A stretch of DNA of 64,000 nucleotides from Blastococcus aggregatus (GCF_900221005.1 NZ_OBQI01000007.1:62001-126000), one strand, 5' to 3'. Counted from the stretch's first letter, positions 27,916 to 39,766 are shown. Notes: generated by a model from the sequence alone, not told the origin. Program-made: numbers and translations.

Positions 27916-28340
27916 CCACCGGACCTTTCCTCTACGACGACGGCCCGGCGCCGCTGCACACGGGCGTCCCTCAGCGGTCGGGCAAGATCCTCGTGCTCAT
28001 CCTCGGCGGCACCGTGGTCGTCGCCGCCCTCGTCGTGTTCCTCGGGCTGGCTCTCCGCGGTTCGGGCAGCGAGCAGGCGACCGAGGTCAGCGGCGTCTTC
28101 CTGACCGCGCTCGCCGCGGACGACACCGAGACGGCGCACGCGCTGCTCTGCGAGACCGAGCGCGCGCGGCTCGAGCCGGCCGAGGTGGCCGGTGACTACC
28201 TGGGCGAGGGGGACCCCGAGCTCGGCGAGGTGCGCAGGGACGGGGACGCCCGCCTGGTTCCGGTGCGGTGGTCCGACGGGGCGACGTCCGAGCTGACCGT
28301 CATCGGCGAGGACGGCCTGCGCATCTGCGGCGTCGCCTGA
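27912..28340 (+). CDS. hypothetical single-pass membrane protein with extracytoplasmic domain
   Basis: 142 aa, not recognised with certainty. After a 25-residue cytoplasmic stretch comes one transmembrane helix (about 27-49, LVLILGGTVVVAALVVFLGL). A small domain follows, AFLTALAADDTETAHALLCE-like, resembling the Nuclear-transport-factor-2-like DUF4878 type found outside actinobacterial membranes. It overlaps dusB by 4 nt and is probably cotranscribed. Confidence 0.7.
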   Translation: MTTGPFLYDDGPAPLHTGVPQRSGKILVLILGGTVVVAALVVFLGLALRGSGSEQATEVSGVFLTALAADDTETAHALLCETERARLEPAEVAGDYLGEGDPELGEVRRDGDARLVPVRWSDGATSELTVIGEDGLRICGVA

Positions 28341-28415
28341 TCCGGCCGCGCGCGTCCCGGTACGGCACGATCGCCTCCAGGCGGTAGCCGCCGGTCGAGC
28401 GTGGAGGTGCGGACG

Positions 28416-31112
28416 ATGTCCAGCGGGGACACGTGGGTCTACGACTTCAGCCAGGGCAGCAAGGACCAGAAGGACCTGCTCGGTGGCAAGGGCGCCAACC
28501 TCGCCGAGATGACCAACCTGGGGCTCCCCGTCCCTCCGGGGTTCACGATCACCACTGACGCGTGCCGGTACTACCTCGAGCACGGCGGTACCCCTGACGA
28601 GCTCGACGCGCAGGTCGGCGAGCACCTGGCCGCGCTCGAGAAGGCGATGGGCAAGACGCTGGGCGACGCGGCCGACCCGCTGCTGGTCTCGGTCCGCTCC
28701 GGGGCGGCGGCGTCGATGCCCGGGATGATGGAGACCGTCCTCAACGTCGGCCTCAACGACGAGTCGGTGCAGGGCCTGGCCGAGCAGGCCGGGAGCGAGC
28801 GGTTCGCGTGGGACTCCTACCGCCGGCTGATCCAGATGTTCGGAAAGACCGTGCTGGGCATCGACGGCGAGCTGTTCGACGAGGCGTTCGACGAGGTCAA
28901 GCGCGAGCAGGGCACGGAGTCCGACCTCGACCTGGACGCCGATCACCTGCGCGACGTCGTCGCCCGGTTCAAGGCGATCGTGCGCGACCACACCGGCCGC
29001 GACTTCCCGCAGGAACCCCGCGAGCAGATGGACCTGGCGATCAACGCGGTCTTCGACTCGTGGAACTCCGACCGCGCGGTGATCTACCGTCGGCGCGAGC
29101 GCATCCCCAGCGACGCCGGCACCGCGGTGAACGTCTGCGCGATGGTCTTCGGCAACCTCGGCATGGACTCGGGCACCGGCGTCGCGTTCACCCGCGACCC
29201 GGGCAGCGGCGCGCAGGGCGTGTACGGCGACTACCTGCAGAACGCGCAGGGCGAGGACGTCGTCGCCGGCATCCGCAACACCGTTCCGCTGGCCGACCTG
29301 CGCGGGATCGACGAGGGCGCCTACGACGAGCTCATGGGGATCATGAGCCGGCTCGAGTCCCACTACCGCGACCTGTGCGACATCGAGTTCACCGTCGAGC
29401 GGAACAAGCTCTGGATGCTCCAGACGCGGGTCGGCAAGCGCACCGCGGAGGCGGCGTTCGTCATCGCCACCCAGCTGGTCGACGAGGGCCTCATCGACAT
29501 GGACGAGGCGGTCCGGCGGGTGACCGGCGACCAGCTCGCCCAGCTGATGTTCCCGCGGTTCATCGCCGGTGGGAACGCCCGGCAGCTCACCCAGGGGATG
29601 AACGCCTCGCCGGGGGCCGCCGTCGGCAAGGCGGTGTTCTCGTCCGAGACCGCGGTGGCCTGGGAGGAGCGCGGCGAGCAGGTGATCCTGGTCCGGCGGG
29701 AGACCAACCCCGACGACCTCTCCGGGATGATCGCCGCGCGGGGCGTGCTGACCAGCCGGGGCGGCAAGACCTCGCACGCGGCCGTCGTCGCGCGCGGGAT
29801 GGGCAAGACGTGCGTCTGCGGTGCCGAGGAGCTGCAGGTGGACACCAAGGCGCGGCGCTTCACCGCCCCCGACGGCAGCGTCGTCGAGGAGGGCGACGTC
29901 ATCTCCATCGACGGGTCGACCGGCCGGGTGTGGCTGGGGGAGGTGCCGGTCGAGCCGTCGTCCGTCGTCCGCTACTTCGAGGGGGAGATCGACCCGGGGT
30001 CCGAGGACGCCGACGAGCTGGTGCGCAGCGTGCACCGGATCCTGGGCCACGCCGACGAGGTGCGGCGACTCGACGTCCGCACCAACGCCGACACCCCCGA
30101 GGACTCCGCGCGGGCCCGGCGGTTCGGCGCCCACGGCATCGGGCTGTGCCGCACCGAGCACATGTTCCTGGGGGACCGGCGCCGGCACGTCGAGAAGCTG
30201 ATCCTCGCGGAGAGCGACGACGACCGGCAGGCGGCGCTGGACGCGCTGGAACCGCTGCAGCGGCAGGACTTCCTGGAGATCTTCGAGGCGATGGACGGGC
30301 TGCCGGTCACCGTGCGGCTGCTCGATCCGCCGCTGCACGAGTTCCTGCCCGACCTCACCGAGCTCTCCGTGCGCGTCGCGGTGGCCGAGGCGGAGGGCCA
30401 CCACGACGAGGGGCAACTGCGGCTGCTGGCCGCGGTGCGGCGGATGCACGAGGAGAACCCCATGCTCGGGCTGCGCGGGGTCCGGCTGGGCCTGGTCGTG
30501 CCGGGGCTCTTCGCGATGCAGGTGCGGGCCATCGCCGAGGCGGCCTGCGAACGGAAGAAGGCCGGCGGGGACCCTCGCCCGGAGATCATGATCCCGCTGG
30601 TCGGCGCCGTGCAGGAGCTGGAGGCGATCCGCGAGGAGTCCGTGCGGGTGCTGACCGAGGTCTTCGAGCGGGAGCGCTGCGAGGTGGACGGTTTGCTCGG
30701 CACGATGATCGAGGTGCCGCGCGCCGCGCTCACCGCGGGCGAGATCGCGGGCTCCGCGGAGTTCTTCTCCTTCGGCACCAACGACCTCACCCAGATGACG
30801 TGGGGCTTCTCGCGGGACGACGTCGAGGCGGCGTTCTTCCACGCCTACCTGGACAAGGGGATCTTCGGCGTCTCGCCGTTCGAGTCGATCGACCGCGACG
30901 GCGTCGGGAAGCTGGTCGAGATCGCCGTCGAGGCCGGGCGGGCGGCCCGCCCGGACCTCAAGCTCGGCGTCTGCGGCGAGCACGGCGGCGACCCCGAGTC
31001 GGTGCACTTCTTCCACGACGTCGGCCTGGACTACGTGTCCTGCTCGCCGTTCCGGGTGCCCGTGGCCCGGCTCGAGGCCGGCCGCGCCGCGCTGGGCGTC
31101 AGTCGCAGCTGA
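28416..31112 (+). CDS. ppdK: pyruvate, phosphate dikinase
   Basis: 898 aa, full length. The N-terminal ATP-grasp domain starts with GGKGANLAEMTNLGLPVPPGF-like sequence. The central phospho-His domain has SRGGKTSHAAVVARG, with the catalytic His near residue 454 and the regulatory Thr two residues before it. The C-terminal PEP/pyruvate barrel ends with GVCGEHGGDP and CSPFRVPVARL. It interconverts pyruvate + ATP + Pi and PEP + AMP + PPi, useful in gluconeogenesis. ATG 28416 has GGAGGTG upstream. No PPDK regulatory protein gene is adjacent. It converges on aztC with a 14-bp overlap. Confidence 0.97.
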   Translation: MSSGDTWVYDFSQGSKDQKDLLGGKGANLAEMTNLGLPVPPGFTITTDACRYYLEHGGTPDELDAQVGEHLAALEKAMGKTLGDAADPLLVSVRSGAAASMPGMMETVLNVGLNDESVQGLAEQAGSERFAWDSYRRLIQMFGKTVLGIDGELFDEAFDEVKREQGTESDLDLDADHLRDVVARFKAIVRDHTGRDFPQEPREQMDLAINAVFDSWNSDRAVIYRRRERIPSDAGTAVNVCAMVFGNLGMDSGTGVAFTRDPGSGAQGVYGDYLQNAQGEDVVAGIRNTVPLADLRGIDEGAYDELMGIMSRLESHYRDLCDIEFTVERNKLWMLQTRVGKRTAEAAFVIATQLVDEGLIDMDEAVRRVTGDQLAQLMFPRFIAGGNARQLTQGMNASPGAAVGKAVFSSETAVAWEERGEQVILVRRETNPDDLSGMIAARGVLTSRGGKTSHAAVVARGMGKTCVCGAEELQVDTKARRFTAPDGSVVEEGDVISIDGSTGRVWLGEVPVEPSSVVRYFEGEIDPGSEDADELVRSVHRILGHADEVRRLDVRTNADTPEDSARARRFGAHGIGLCRTEHMFLGDRRRHVEKLILAESDDDRQAALDALEPLQRQDFLEIFEAMDGLPVTVRLLDPPLHEFLPDLTELSVRVAVAEAEGHHDEGQLRLLAAVRRMHEENPMLGLRGVRLGLVVPGLFAMQVRAIAEAACERKKAGGDPRPEIMIPLVGAVQELEAIREESVRVLTEVFERERCEVDGLLGTMIEVPRAALTAGEIAGSAEFFSFGTNDLTQMTWGFSRDDVEAAFFHAYLDKGIFGVSPFESIDRDGVGKLVEIAVEAGRAARPDLKLGVCGEHGGDPESVHFFHDVGLDYVSCSPFRVPVARLEAGRAALGVSRS

Positions 31113-31962
31113 GCCCCCTGCGGAGCGCCGCCAGGTTCTCCGCCATGAGCTCCGGATAGGTCTCGCCGGGGAGCACCCGCTCGATCGGGTGCAGCACATC
31201 GGTCGCCAGGCCGAGGTCCGCGGCGAGGACCTCCGCCACCGACGATCCGGCCGCCCGTTCGAAGAAGATCGTGCGGGCGCCGGTGGTGGTCACCTCCTCG
31301 GCGACCCGGCGGATCCGGCTGGGCGGTGGCTCCACCTGCGGGTCCAGCCCCGCGACGCCCACCTGCCGGAGGCCGTAGCGGTCGGTCAGGTACCCGAAGG
31401 CCTCGTGCGAGGCGAGCAGGGTGGCCCCGCTGCAGGGGGCCAGCGCGTCGGCGTACTCGCCGTCCAGGGCCGACAGCGTCGCCTCGAGCCGGTCGGCCGC
31501 CGCGGTGTAGTCCGCGGCGGCGTGCGGATCGACCGCGCCCAGCCCCTCGGCGACCCGGTGCCCGAGCTCGGCCAGCCGCAGCGGGTCGAGCCAGAAGTGC
31601 GGGTCGCCCTCGTGGTCGGCCACGGTCGCGGCGTCCACCAGGTGCTCCTGCCCCACCTCGGCGAGGACCGCGTCGACGGCGGGCTGCATGCCGCCGGAGA
31701 GGTGCACCACGAGGTCGGCGGCCGCGAGCGCGGCCACCTCCCGTGGCGCCGGCTCCAGCCCGTGGGTGTCTCCGCCCGGCGGGGTCAGGTTGGTGACCGC
31801 GACGTGCTCGCCGCCGACCTCCTCCGCGACGAACTGCAGGGCGTAGGAGGTGACGACGACGTCGACGCCGTCCACCTCGTCCTGCCCGCCGCCGCACGCG
31901 GCGAGCCCGGCGGCGAGCGATCCGGCCAGCGCCAGGACGCCGAGGGTCCGGGCCGGGGTCAC
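31099..31962 (-). CDS. aztC: zinc ABC transporter substrate-binding lipoprotein (ZnuA/AztC cluster 9 family)
   Basis: 287 aa. A signal peptide with lipobox LAAC (Cys23) leads into the metal-binding cluster A-I fold: TSYALQFVAEEVGGEHV, GGDTHGLEPAPREV (first His), DPHFWLDPLRLAELGHRV (second His) and LASHEAFGYLTDRYGL (third His), ending in PGETYPELMAENLAALR. The long His-rich loop of ZnuA is absent, as in AztC, which receives zinc from AztD. GTG 31962 overlaps the aztD stop by 4 nt. The ATPase and permease (aztA, aztB) are not found beside it. Confidence 0.9.
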   Translation of the reverse strand: MTPARTLGVLALAGSLAAGLAACGGGQDEVDGVDVVVTSYALQFVAEEVGGEHVAVTNLTPPGGDTHGLEPAPREVAALAAADLVVHLSGGMQPAVDAVLAEVGQEHLVDAATVADHEGDPHFWLDPLRLAELGHRVAEGLGAVDPHAAADYTAAADRLEATLSALDGEYADALAPCSGATLLASHEAFGYLTDRYGLRQVGVAGLDPQVEPPPSRIRRVAEEVTTTGARTIFFERAAGSSVAEVLAADLGLATDVLHPIERVLPGETYPELMAENLAALRRGLSCD

Positions 31963-33245
31963 TCGTCGTGCTCGCCCTCGTGCTCGTGCTCGGCGTGCTC
32001 CTCGGCGTCGCCGGAGACGCCCGAGAGCTCGTTCGGCGTCACCTCCAGCACGGCGCTCTTCCACACGGTGCCGCCGGCGATGTCGACGGCGTGGATGGTC
32101 CGGGTGGCGGGCTCGGTCACGTAGGCGATGCCGTCCACGACGACGACCTGCGGGTGCGGGTCCTGCCAGTCGTCGGACTCCTCCCATGGCGCGGTCACGG
32201 GGATGGACCGGGTGATCGCGCCGGTGAGGACGTCGATGACCTGCAGGTTCCCGTCGTAGGTGAGGACGAGACCCTCGCCGTTCGGGCCGCGGTCGAAGGA
32301 CTGGTACCAGTACGGCGCGGGGAGGTCGACCAGACGCACGGAGGCGGTGGTGGTGTCGATGAGGGCGACGGTGCGGGACCGGTCGTCCTCGCTGCGCTCG
32401 TAGTCGCCGAGCACGATCGGCGAGTCCTCGGTGCCGAACTGGTTGCCGATGCGGCCGTAGGCGTCCGGGCTCTGGATCTTGGTGAGTTCGCCCCCGGACC
32501 AGAGGACGGCGCCGTCCTGGCAGCCGATCACGACGGCCTCGCCGGCGGCCACGGTCTCGCCGTGCACGGAGGGGCAGTCGTCGCGGGCGGCGAGCTCCTC
32601 GCCGTCGGCGTCCAGGATGCGGACGCCGCTGCGCTCGTCCTCCGTGCCGTCGGAGACCAGCATCGTGCCGTCCGCCAGCTCGACGGCGACGCCGTGGTGG
32701 GCCTCCGGCGTGGAGAACGCGGACAGCTCGACGTCCGGGTCGGCGATGTCGGCGCTGTCGAACAGGGTGACGTCGCCCGTGCCGTCGTCGAACAGGACGG
32801 TGCGGCCCTCGTGCGCCACCACGTGCCCGGGCTTCTCGGCCGGGAAGACGACGTCGGTCAGCCGGGGCTCGGCGGTGTAGTAGTGGCCGTGATCGCCGTG
32901 CGGCTCGCCCCAGGCGCCGCCGTCGAGCAGCTGGAACCCGCCCTGGGTCGACACGAGGAAGTGCCGTCCGTCGCCGGCCGGGTTGAGCCGGTTGAACCCG
33001 TCCATCGGCTCGTCGGCGAGCACCTCGAGCGTCGTGGCGTCGAGGATCTGCACCCCGCCGTCGTAGGTGAGCGCGAGGCGCGGCGCGGCGGCCCCGACCT
33101 CGGTGGGCTCGGCCGAGGCGGGCGCGCTGGACCGGGCGGGCGCGGCGGCGTCGTCGTCGGCCGAGCCGCAGGCCGTCGCGAGCACGAGCGGCAGGGTCGC
33201 GGCGACCGCGACGGTGCGGAGGGACAGGGGATGGGGGCTGCGCAC
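31959..33245 (-). CDS. aztD: zinc metallochaperone AztD, lipoprotein
   Basis: 428 aa. Signal peptide with lipobox ATAC (Cys26), then a beta-propeller-like series (LALTYDGGVQILDATTLEVL, GRHFLVSTQGGFQLLDGG, TVLFDDGTGDVTLFD). His-containing segments HGDHGHYY near 116-123 and the C-terminal EEHAEHEHEGEHDE suit zinc binding. AztD of Paracoccus is a periplasmic chaperone handing zinc to AztC. GTG 33245 has AGGAG directly upstream and the Fur/Zur-type palindrome lies 51-67 bp upstream, so zinc repression is likely. Confidence 0.9.
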   Translation of the reverse strand: MRSPHPLSLRTVAVAATLPLVLATACGSADDDAAAPARSSAPASAEPTEVGAAAPRLALTYDGGVQILDATTLEVLADEPMDGFNRLNPAGDGRHFLVSTQGGFQLLDGGAWGEPHGDHGHYYTAEPRLTDVVFPAEKPGHVVAHEGRTVLFDDGTGDVTLFDSADIADPDVELSAFSTPEAHHGVAVELADGTMLVSDGTEDERSGVRILDADGEELAARDDCPSVHGETVAAGEAVVIGCQDGAVLWSGGELTKIQSPDAYGRIGNQFGTEDSPIVLGDYERSEDDRSRTVALIDTTTASVRLVDLPAPYWYQSFDRGPNGEGLVLTYDGNLQVIDVLTGAITRSIPVTAPWEESDDWQDPHPQVVVVDGIAYVTEPATRTIHAVDIAGGTVWKSAVLEVTPNELSGVSGDAEEHAEHEHEGEHDE

Positions 33246-33295
33246 GGGGGCTCCTGGTGGTCGTGAACCGGATCGGTCAGGAGCACCGTAACGCT

Positions 33296-33312
33296 AATGA
33301 TAATCATTCTCA
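33296..33312 (-). promoter_or_regulatory. Fur/Zur-family operator upstream of aztD
   Basis: AATGAT-A-ATCATT (33296-33308) is a perfect 6-1-6 palindrome and overlaps TGATAAT-C-ATTCTCA (33298-33312), a 7-1-7 Fur-family box with one mismatch. It is an AT-rich island in very GC-rich DNA, upstream of zinc genes, and is best read as a Zur box. Confidence 0.8.
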
Positions 33313-33330
33313 GTAAGGGGGGTGGGCGCA

Positions 33331-33368
33331 CGGACGCCCCGGTCCCGCGAGGCGGGCCGGGGCGTCCG
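33331..33368 (-). terminator. strong hairpin terminator of furA-katG
   Basis: Perfect 12-bp stem CGGACGCCCCGG (33331-33342) with CCGGGGCGTCCG (33357-33368), extended inside by CCCGC/GCGGG around a 3-nt loop. It begins 11 bp after the katG stop on the minus strand. There is no clear U tract, usual for actinobacterial terminators. Confidence 0.85.
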
Positions 33369-33379
33369 GTGGGAAGGGA

Positions 33380-36068
<2,689 letters not shown>

Positions 36069-36196
36069 GGGGAGAGCCTGTCGTGCACACCGGATTCGTT
36101 CAAGATGGCGGGCGGCATTCCGCGCCCGATGTGGCGCGCGCATCACTCGTCGCACGCGCGCCACGGGCGGTCGGTGCCGCGTGGTACCCATGACCC

Positions 36197-36826
36197 GTGG
36201 GGGTGCGGTTGCGGAACCTGGTGACGCGGGTGGTCGGTGCCGCCGTGCTGGCGTCGCTGCTGCTCGTCGCCGCGACGTCGCTGGCGATCTGGTGGACGGC
36301 GCGGCAGGACTCCCGGCCGACCTCCGACGCGATCGTGGTGCTCGGCTCGGCGCAGTACAACGGCGTCCCGTCGTCGATCTTCGAGGCGCGGCTCGAGCAC
36401 GCCCTGGCGCTCTACGAGGACGGCGTCGCGCCGGTGATCGTGACCGTCGGCGGCAAGGCGGTGGGGGACGCGTTCGCGGAGGCCGAGGCCGGCCGCGACT
36501 ACCTGGCCGCGGCGGGCATCCCCGCGGACGCGCTCCTGGCAGTGCCCGAGGGCGTGGACACCCTGGAGAGCATGCGAGTGGTCTCCACCGTCTTCGACGA
36601 GCGCGGCTGGTCCGACGCCGTCCTGGTCACCGACCCCTGGCACGCGATGCGCGCCGAGCGGATGGCGGCCGACGCCGGGATGAACGCGGTGAGCTCGCCG
36701 ACCCGCCAGGGGCCGGCGGTGCAGACTCGGGTCACGCAGTTCCGCTACATCATGCGGGAGACGGCGGCCTACCTCCTCTACCGCGTGACCGGGGAGTCGG
36801 TCGCCGGCGCTCCCGGGATCGGCTGA
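36197..36826 (+). CDS. YdcF/SanA family protein (DUF218)
   Basis: 209 aa. N-terminal transmembrane helix (about 8-32), then the DUF218 core: DAIVVLGSAQYNGVPSSIF, VIVTVGGKAVGDAFAEA, PEGVDTLESM and VLVTDPWHAMRAERM. Family members are envelope proteins linked to vancomycin sensitivity or to cyclic metabolite handling; no defined reaction. GTG 36197 preceded by TACCCA at 6 nt. It is 11 bp upstream of dnaG and probably cotranscribed. Confidence 0.88.
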   Translation: MGVRLRNLVTRVVGAAVLASLLLVAATSLAIWWTARQDSRPTSDAIVVLGSAQYNGVPSSIFEARLEHALALYEDGVAPVIVTVGGKAVGDAFAEAEAGRDYLAAAGIPADALLAVPEGVDTLESMRVVSTVFDERGWSDAVLVTDPWHAMRAERMAADAGMNAVSSPTRQGPAVQTRVTQFRYIMRETAAYLLYRVTGESVAGAPGIG

Positions 36827-36837
36827 GGAGGCACCTG

Positions 36838-38721
36838 ATGGCCGGTCGAGGACGCATCCGGGCCGCCGACATCGCGCTGGTCCGCGAGCGCTCGCGGATC
36901 GACGAGATCGTCGGCGAGCACCTGCAGCTCAAGAACGCCGGCGGCGGCAGCCTGAAGGGGCTCTGTCCCTTCCACGACGAGAAGTCGCCGTCGTTCCAGG
37001 TGACGCCCAGCCGCGGGCTCTACCACTGCTTCGGCTGCGGGGTCGGTGGCGACGTCATCTCGTTCATCCAGCAGATCGACCACCTCGCCTTCTCCGAAGC
37101 GGTCGAGCTGCTGGCCAACCGGGCCAACATCGAGCTCAAGTACGAGGACGACGGCGGGCGGCCCACGGCCGGCCCGGACCGCGCCTCGGTGGGCCAGCGC
37201 GCCCGGCTGGTCGCGGCCAACGCCGCGGCGGCCGCCTTCTACGCCGAGCAGCTGGGCACCCCGGACGCCGCGCCCGCCCGGCAGTTCCTGGCCGAGCGCG
37301 GCTTCGACCGGCAGGTGGCCCTGGACTTCGGCTGCGGCTTCGCCCCCGGCGGCTGGGACGCGCTCACCCGGCACCTGCGCGCGGCGGGCTTCACCCAGAA
37401 CGAGCTGGTCACCGGCGGCCTGGCCAAGGAGTCCTCGCGCGGCACGCTGATCGACCGCTTCCACCGCCGGCTGGTGTGGCCGATCCGCGACATCACCGGC
37501 GACGTCATCGGCTTCGGCGCCCGCAAGCTGATGGACGACGACCCGGGCCCCAAGTACCTCAACACCCCGGAGACCCCGCTCTACAAGAAGAGCACCGTGC
37601 TCTACGGCATCGAGCGGGCCAAGCGGGACATCGCCAAGCGCCACCAGGCCGTCGTGGTCGAGGGCTACACCGACGTCATGGCGTGCCACCTGGCCGGCGT
37701 CACCACCGCCGTCGCGTCGTGCGGCACCGCCTTCGGCGGCGAGCACATCAGCGTGCTGCGCCGGCTGCTGATGGACCAGGACGAGTTCCGCGGGGAGGTC
37801 GTCTACACCTTCGACGGCGACGCCGCGGGCCAGGCCGCCGCGATGAAGACGTTCAAGGAGGACCAGCGCTTCGTCGCGCAGACCTTCGTCGCCGTGGAGC
37901 CCGACGGTCGCGACCCCTGCGAGCTGCGCCAGGAGCACGGCGACGCCGCGGTGCGCGACCTGATCGCGCGGCGCTCGCCGCTGATCGAGTTCGTGCTGAA
38001 GACGACGCTGGCCGAGTACGACCTCGACACCGTGGAGGGCCGGGTCGCCGCGCTGGAGAAGACCGCGCCGCTGCTCGCCCAGATCAAGGACCATGCGCTG
38101 CGCCCGGCGTACGCCCGCCGGCTGGCCTCGCTGATCGGCGACACCGACGAGTCCGACGTGCTCGAGCGGGTGCGCCGGCACACCGGTGACGGAGGGCAGC
38201 AGTCGCGTGGCCGCCGTCCCCGGCCGCCGCAGCGCACGCCCGACGACGCGGCGATCGCGATCGAGCGGGAGGCGGTCAAGGCTGCGCTCCAGGTGCCCGA
38301 GCTGGCGGGGCCGGCCTTCGACGCCGTCCCGCCCGCGGCCTACACCGATCCGGACTACGCGGCGGTCGCCTCGGCGGTCGCCGGCACCGGGGGAGCGGCG
38401 GCCGCCACGGTGACCGGCCCGGCCTGGCTGGACCTGGTCGCCGAGCAGTGCGACCGGGAGAGCGCGCGGGCGATGTTGACCGCGCTGGCTGTCGAGCCGC
38501 TGCGCTCGACCGGTGAGGCCGACGCGGGGTACGTGACCGCGGTGATGGCCCGGCTGCAGGAGATGGCCACGGTCCGGGAGATCGCCGGGCTCAAGGGCAA
38601 GCTGCAGCGGATGAACCCGGTCGAGAGCGGCGACGAGTACATGAAGGCGTTCAAGCAGCTCATGGACCTGGAGCAGCTGGCCATCTCGCTGCGCAAGCGG
38701 GCCATCGGCGGGCTCGGATGA
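36838..38721 (+). CDS. dnaG: DNA primase DnaG
   Basis: 627 aa. CHC2 zinc finger with Cys43, His46, Cys64 and Cys67; RNA polymerase core with TOPRIM motif VVVEGYTDVMA (Glu near 279) and FDGDAAGQAA. The C-terminal helicase-binding domain (about 450-627) starts after a Gly/Arg/Pro-rich linker. It makes RNA primers for replication. ATG 36838 has GAGGAGG 6-12 nt upstream. The stop overlaps the next ATG. Confidence 0.97.
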   Translation: MAGRGRIRAADIALVRERSRIDEIVGEHLQLKNAGGGSLKGLCPFHDEKSPSFQVTPSRGLYHCFGCGVGGDVISFIQQIDHLAFSEAVELLANRANIELKYEDDGGRPTAGPDRASVGQRARLVAANAAAAAFYAEQLGTPDAAPARQFLAERGFDRQVALDFGCGFAPGGWDALTRHLRAAGFTQNELVTGGLAKESSRGTLIDRFHRRLVWPIRDITGDVIGFGARKLMDDDPGPKYLNTPETPLYKKSTVLYGIERAKRDIAKRHQAVVVEGYTDVMACHLAGVTTAVASCGTAFGGEHISVLRRLLMDQDEFRGEVVYTFDGDAAGQAAAMKTFKEDQRFVAQTFVAVEPDGRDPCELRQEHGDAAVRDLIARRSPLIEFVLKTTLAEYDLDTVEGRVAALEKTAPLLAQIKDHALRPAYARRLASLIGDTDESDVLERVRRHTGDGGQQSRGRRPRPPQRTPDDAAIAIEREAVKAALQVPELAGPAFDAVPPAAYTDPDYAAVASAVAGTGGAAAATVTGPAWLDLVAEQCDRESARAMLTALAVEPLRSTGEADAGYVTAVMARLQEMATVREIAGLKGKLQRMNPVESGDEYMKAFKQLMDLEQLAISLRKRAIGGLG

Positions 38722-39272
38722 GCCTGCTCGACGCCGTGCGCCGGCGCTTCGCCCGCCCGCCCGAGGCGGTGCGGGCGGCCCTGTCCGGGGACGAGCAGGC
38801 GCTGGCGTGGGGTGCGCTGACCCGCGACGAGGGCTGGCTGGTCGCCACCGACCGCGGCCTGCGCCGGATCGGTGCCGACGGCGTCGCCGGCGAGCCGCTG
38901 CCATGGCACCACATCGGCTCGGCGCGCTGGAGGGCCGCCGGCGAGACGGGTGGGACGTTCGACGTCACCCCGCTGACCGAGGTGGAGCCGGGAGTCCAGG
39001 CACGCGGGCCGGCGCAGCGGCACGCGCTGGTCGATGCGGGGGAGCTGCCGGCCGTCGTGCGCCGGCGGGTGGACCAGACGGTCGTGGCCAGCCAGCGGTC
39101 GCCGCTGCCCGGCCGGGGAGGGGTGCTGCTGGTGGCCCGGCGGATCCCCGGTCAGCCCGGGCGGGAGTGGACCGTCGTGTTCGACGACGACGCCGACCGC
39201 GCCGATCCGGTCGCTCGCGAGTCGGCCCGGCAGAAGCTGGCCGACGTCGTCGCCGCGGACGTGCCGGACTGA
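38718..39272 (+). CDS. conserved hypothetical protein downstream of dnaG
   Basis: 184 aa, soluble, no signal peptide. The pattern AWGALTRDEGWLVATDRGLRRIG followed by LPWHHIGSARW resembles a PH-like beta domain in which a polypeptide is described as a lookup of a parameter, common in actinobacterial hypothetical proteins. No catalytic motif. It overlaps the dnaG stop by 4 nt (ATGA), so it is coupled to primase synthesis, but no functional link is known. Confidence 0.75.
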   Translation: MSLLDAVRRRFARPPEAVRAALSGDEQALAWGALTRDEGWLVATDRGLRRIGADGVAGEPLPWHHIGSARWRAAGETGGTFDVTPLTEVEPGVQARGPAQRHALVDAGELPAVVRRRVDQTVVASQRSPLPGRGGVLLVARRIPGQPGREWTVVFDDDADRADPVARESARQKLADVVAADVPD

Positions 39273-39273
39273 C

Positions 39274-39483
39274 TCAGCGGGGCGTGTCGCTGCCCATGCG
39301 GGTGCGGATCGAGGAGAGGGCGTCGTCGGCCCGCGCCTGGGCCATGCCGGCCAGGCTCTGCAGGCGCGGGTCGTCCTTCGCGCGGTCCCAGCCGCGCCGG
39401 ATCTGCTCGTAGCGCTCACGCCCGGCGCGCGCGCCGAGCACGTAGCCGGCACCGAATCCGGCCAGGAACGACAGCTTCGCCAC
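39274..39483 (-). CDS. small YtxH-like membrane-anchored protein
   Basis: 69 aa. AKLSFLAGFGAGYVLGARAGRERYEQI forms a Gly-rich transmembrane segment with the GAxxG pattern of YtxH-like proteins, followed by an amphipathic helix (DDPRLQSLAGMAQARADDALS). GTG 39483 has GGAGG at about 6 nt. Longer versions of the frame reach 39552 but lack support. Function unknown. Confidence 0.75.
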   Translation of the reverse strand: MAKLSFLAGFGAGYVLGARAGRERYEQIRRGWDRAKDDPRLQSLAGMAQARADDALSSIRTRMGSDTPR

Positions 39484-39588
39484 AAGGACCTCCAGGGCAA
39501 CGGGAGCGGAACAGTCGATGACGCTACCTGTGAGCATCGTCGCCCCGGACACGGCCGAGGGGGCTGAGGAACGACCCGATCGTTGCGG

Positions 39589-39594
39589 TACTCT
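39589..39594 (+). promoter_or_regulatory. -10 element TACTCT of the tRNA-Asn gene
   Basis: TACTCT lies 31 bp before the tRNA 5' end; CTGAGG at 39564-39569 is a possible but wide-spaced -35. Confidence 0.5.
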
Positions 39595-39625
39595 GGTCGG
39601 GTCAGCGGGTGTTCGCGCCCGCTCG

Positions 39626-39698
39626 TCCCTCGTAGCTCAATTGGCAGAGCATGCGACTGTTAATCGCAGGGTTACTGGTTCAAGTCCAGTCGGGGGAG
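39626..39698 (+). tRNA. tRNA-Asn (anticodon GTT)
   Basis: 73 nt, full cloverleaf. Acceptor stem TCCCTCG/CGGGGGA (one T-G pair), D arm TAGCTCAATTGGCAGAGCA, anticodon stem TGCGA/TCGCA around CTGTTAA giving anticodon GTT, and T arm ACTGG-TTCAAGT-CCAGT. CCA is not encoded. A strong terminator follows at 39705-39740 and a phage-type integrase begins 110 bp downstream, so the 3' end is a likely attachment site. Confidence 0.97.
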
Positions 39699-39704
39699 CA
39701 ACGT

Positions 39705-39740
39705 AAGGCCCTGACCAGCGAAATCGCCGGTCAGGGCCTT
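39705..39740 (+). terminator. intrinsic terminator after tRNA-Asn
   Basis: Perfect 12-bp stem AAGGCCCTGACC/GGTCAGGGCCTT, with an inner GCG/CGC pair and AAAT loop, followed by CTCCCTTT. It starts 6 bp after the tRNA. Confidence 0.9.
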
Positions 39741-39766
39741 CTCCCTTTGCAAGCCAAGACAACGCT

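Noticed and set aside
27777-31199. Minus-strand frame of 1140 codons opposite ppdK and dusB
   Set aside because: Shadow frame with His/Arg/Gln-rich sequence and no recognisable domain.
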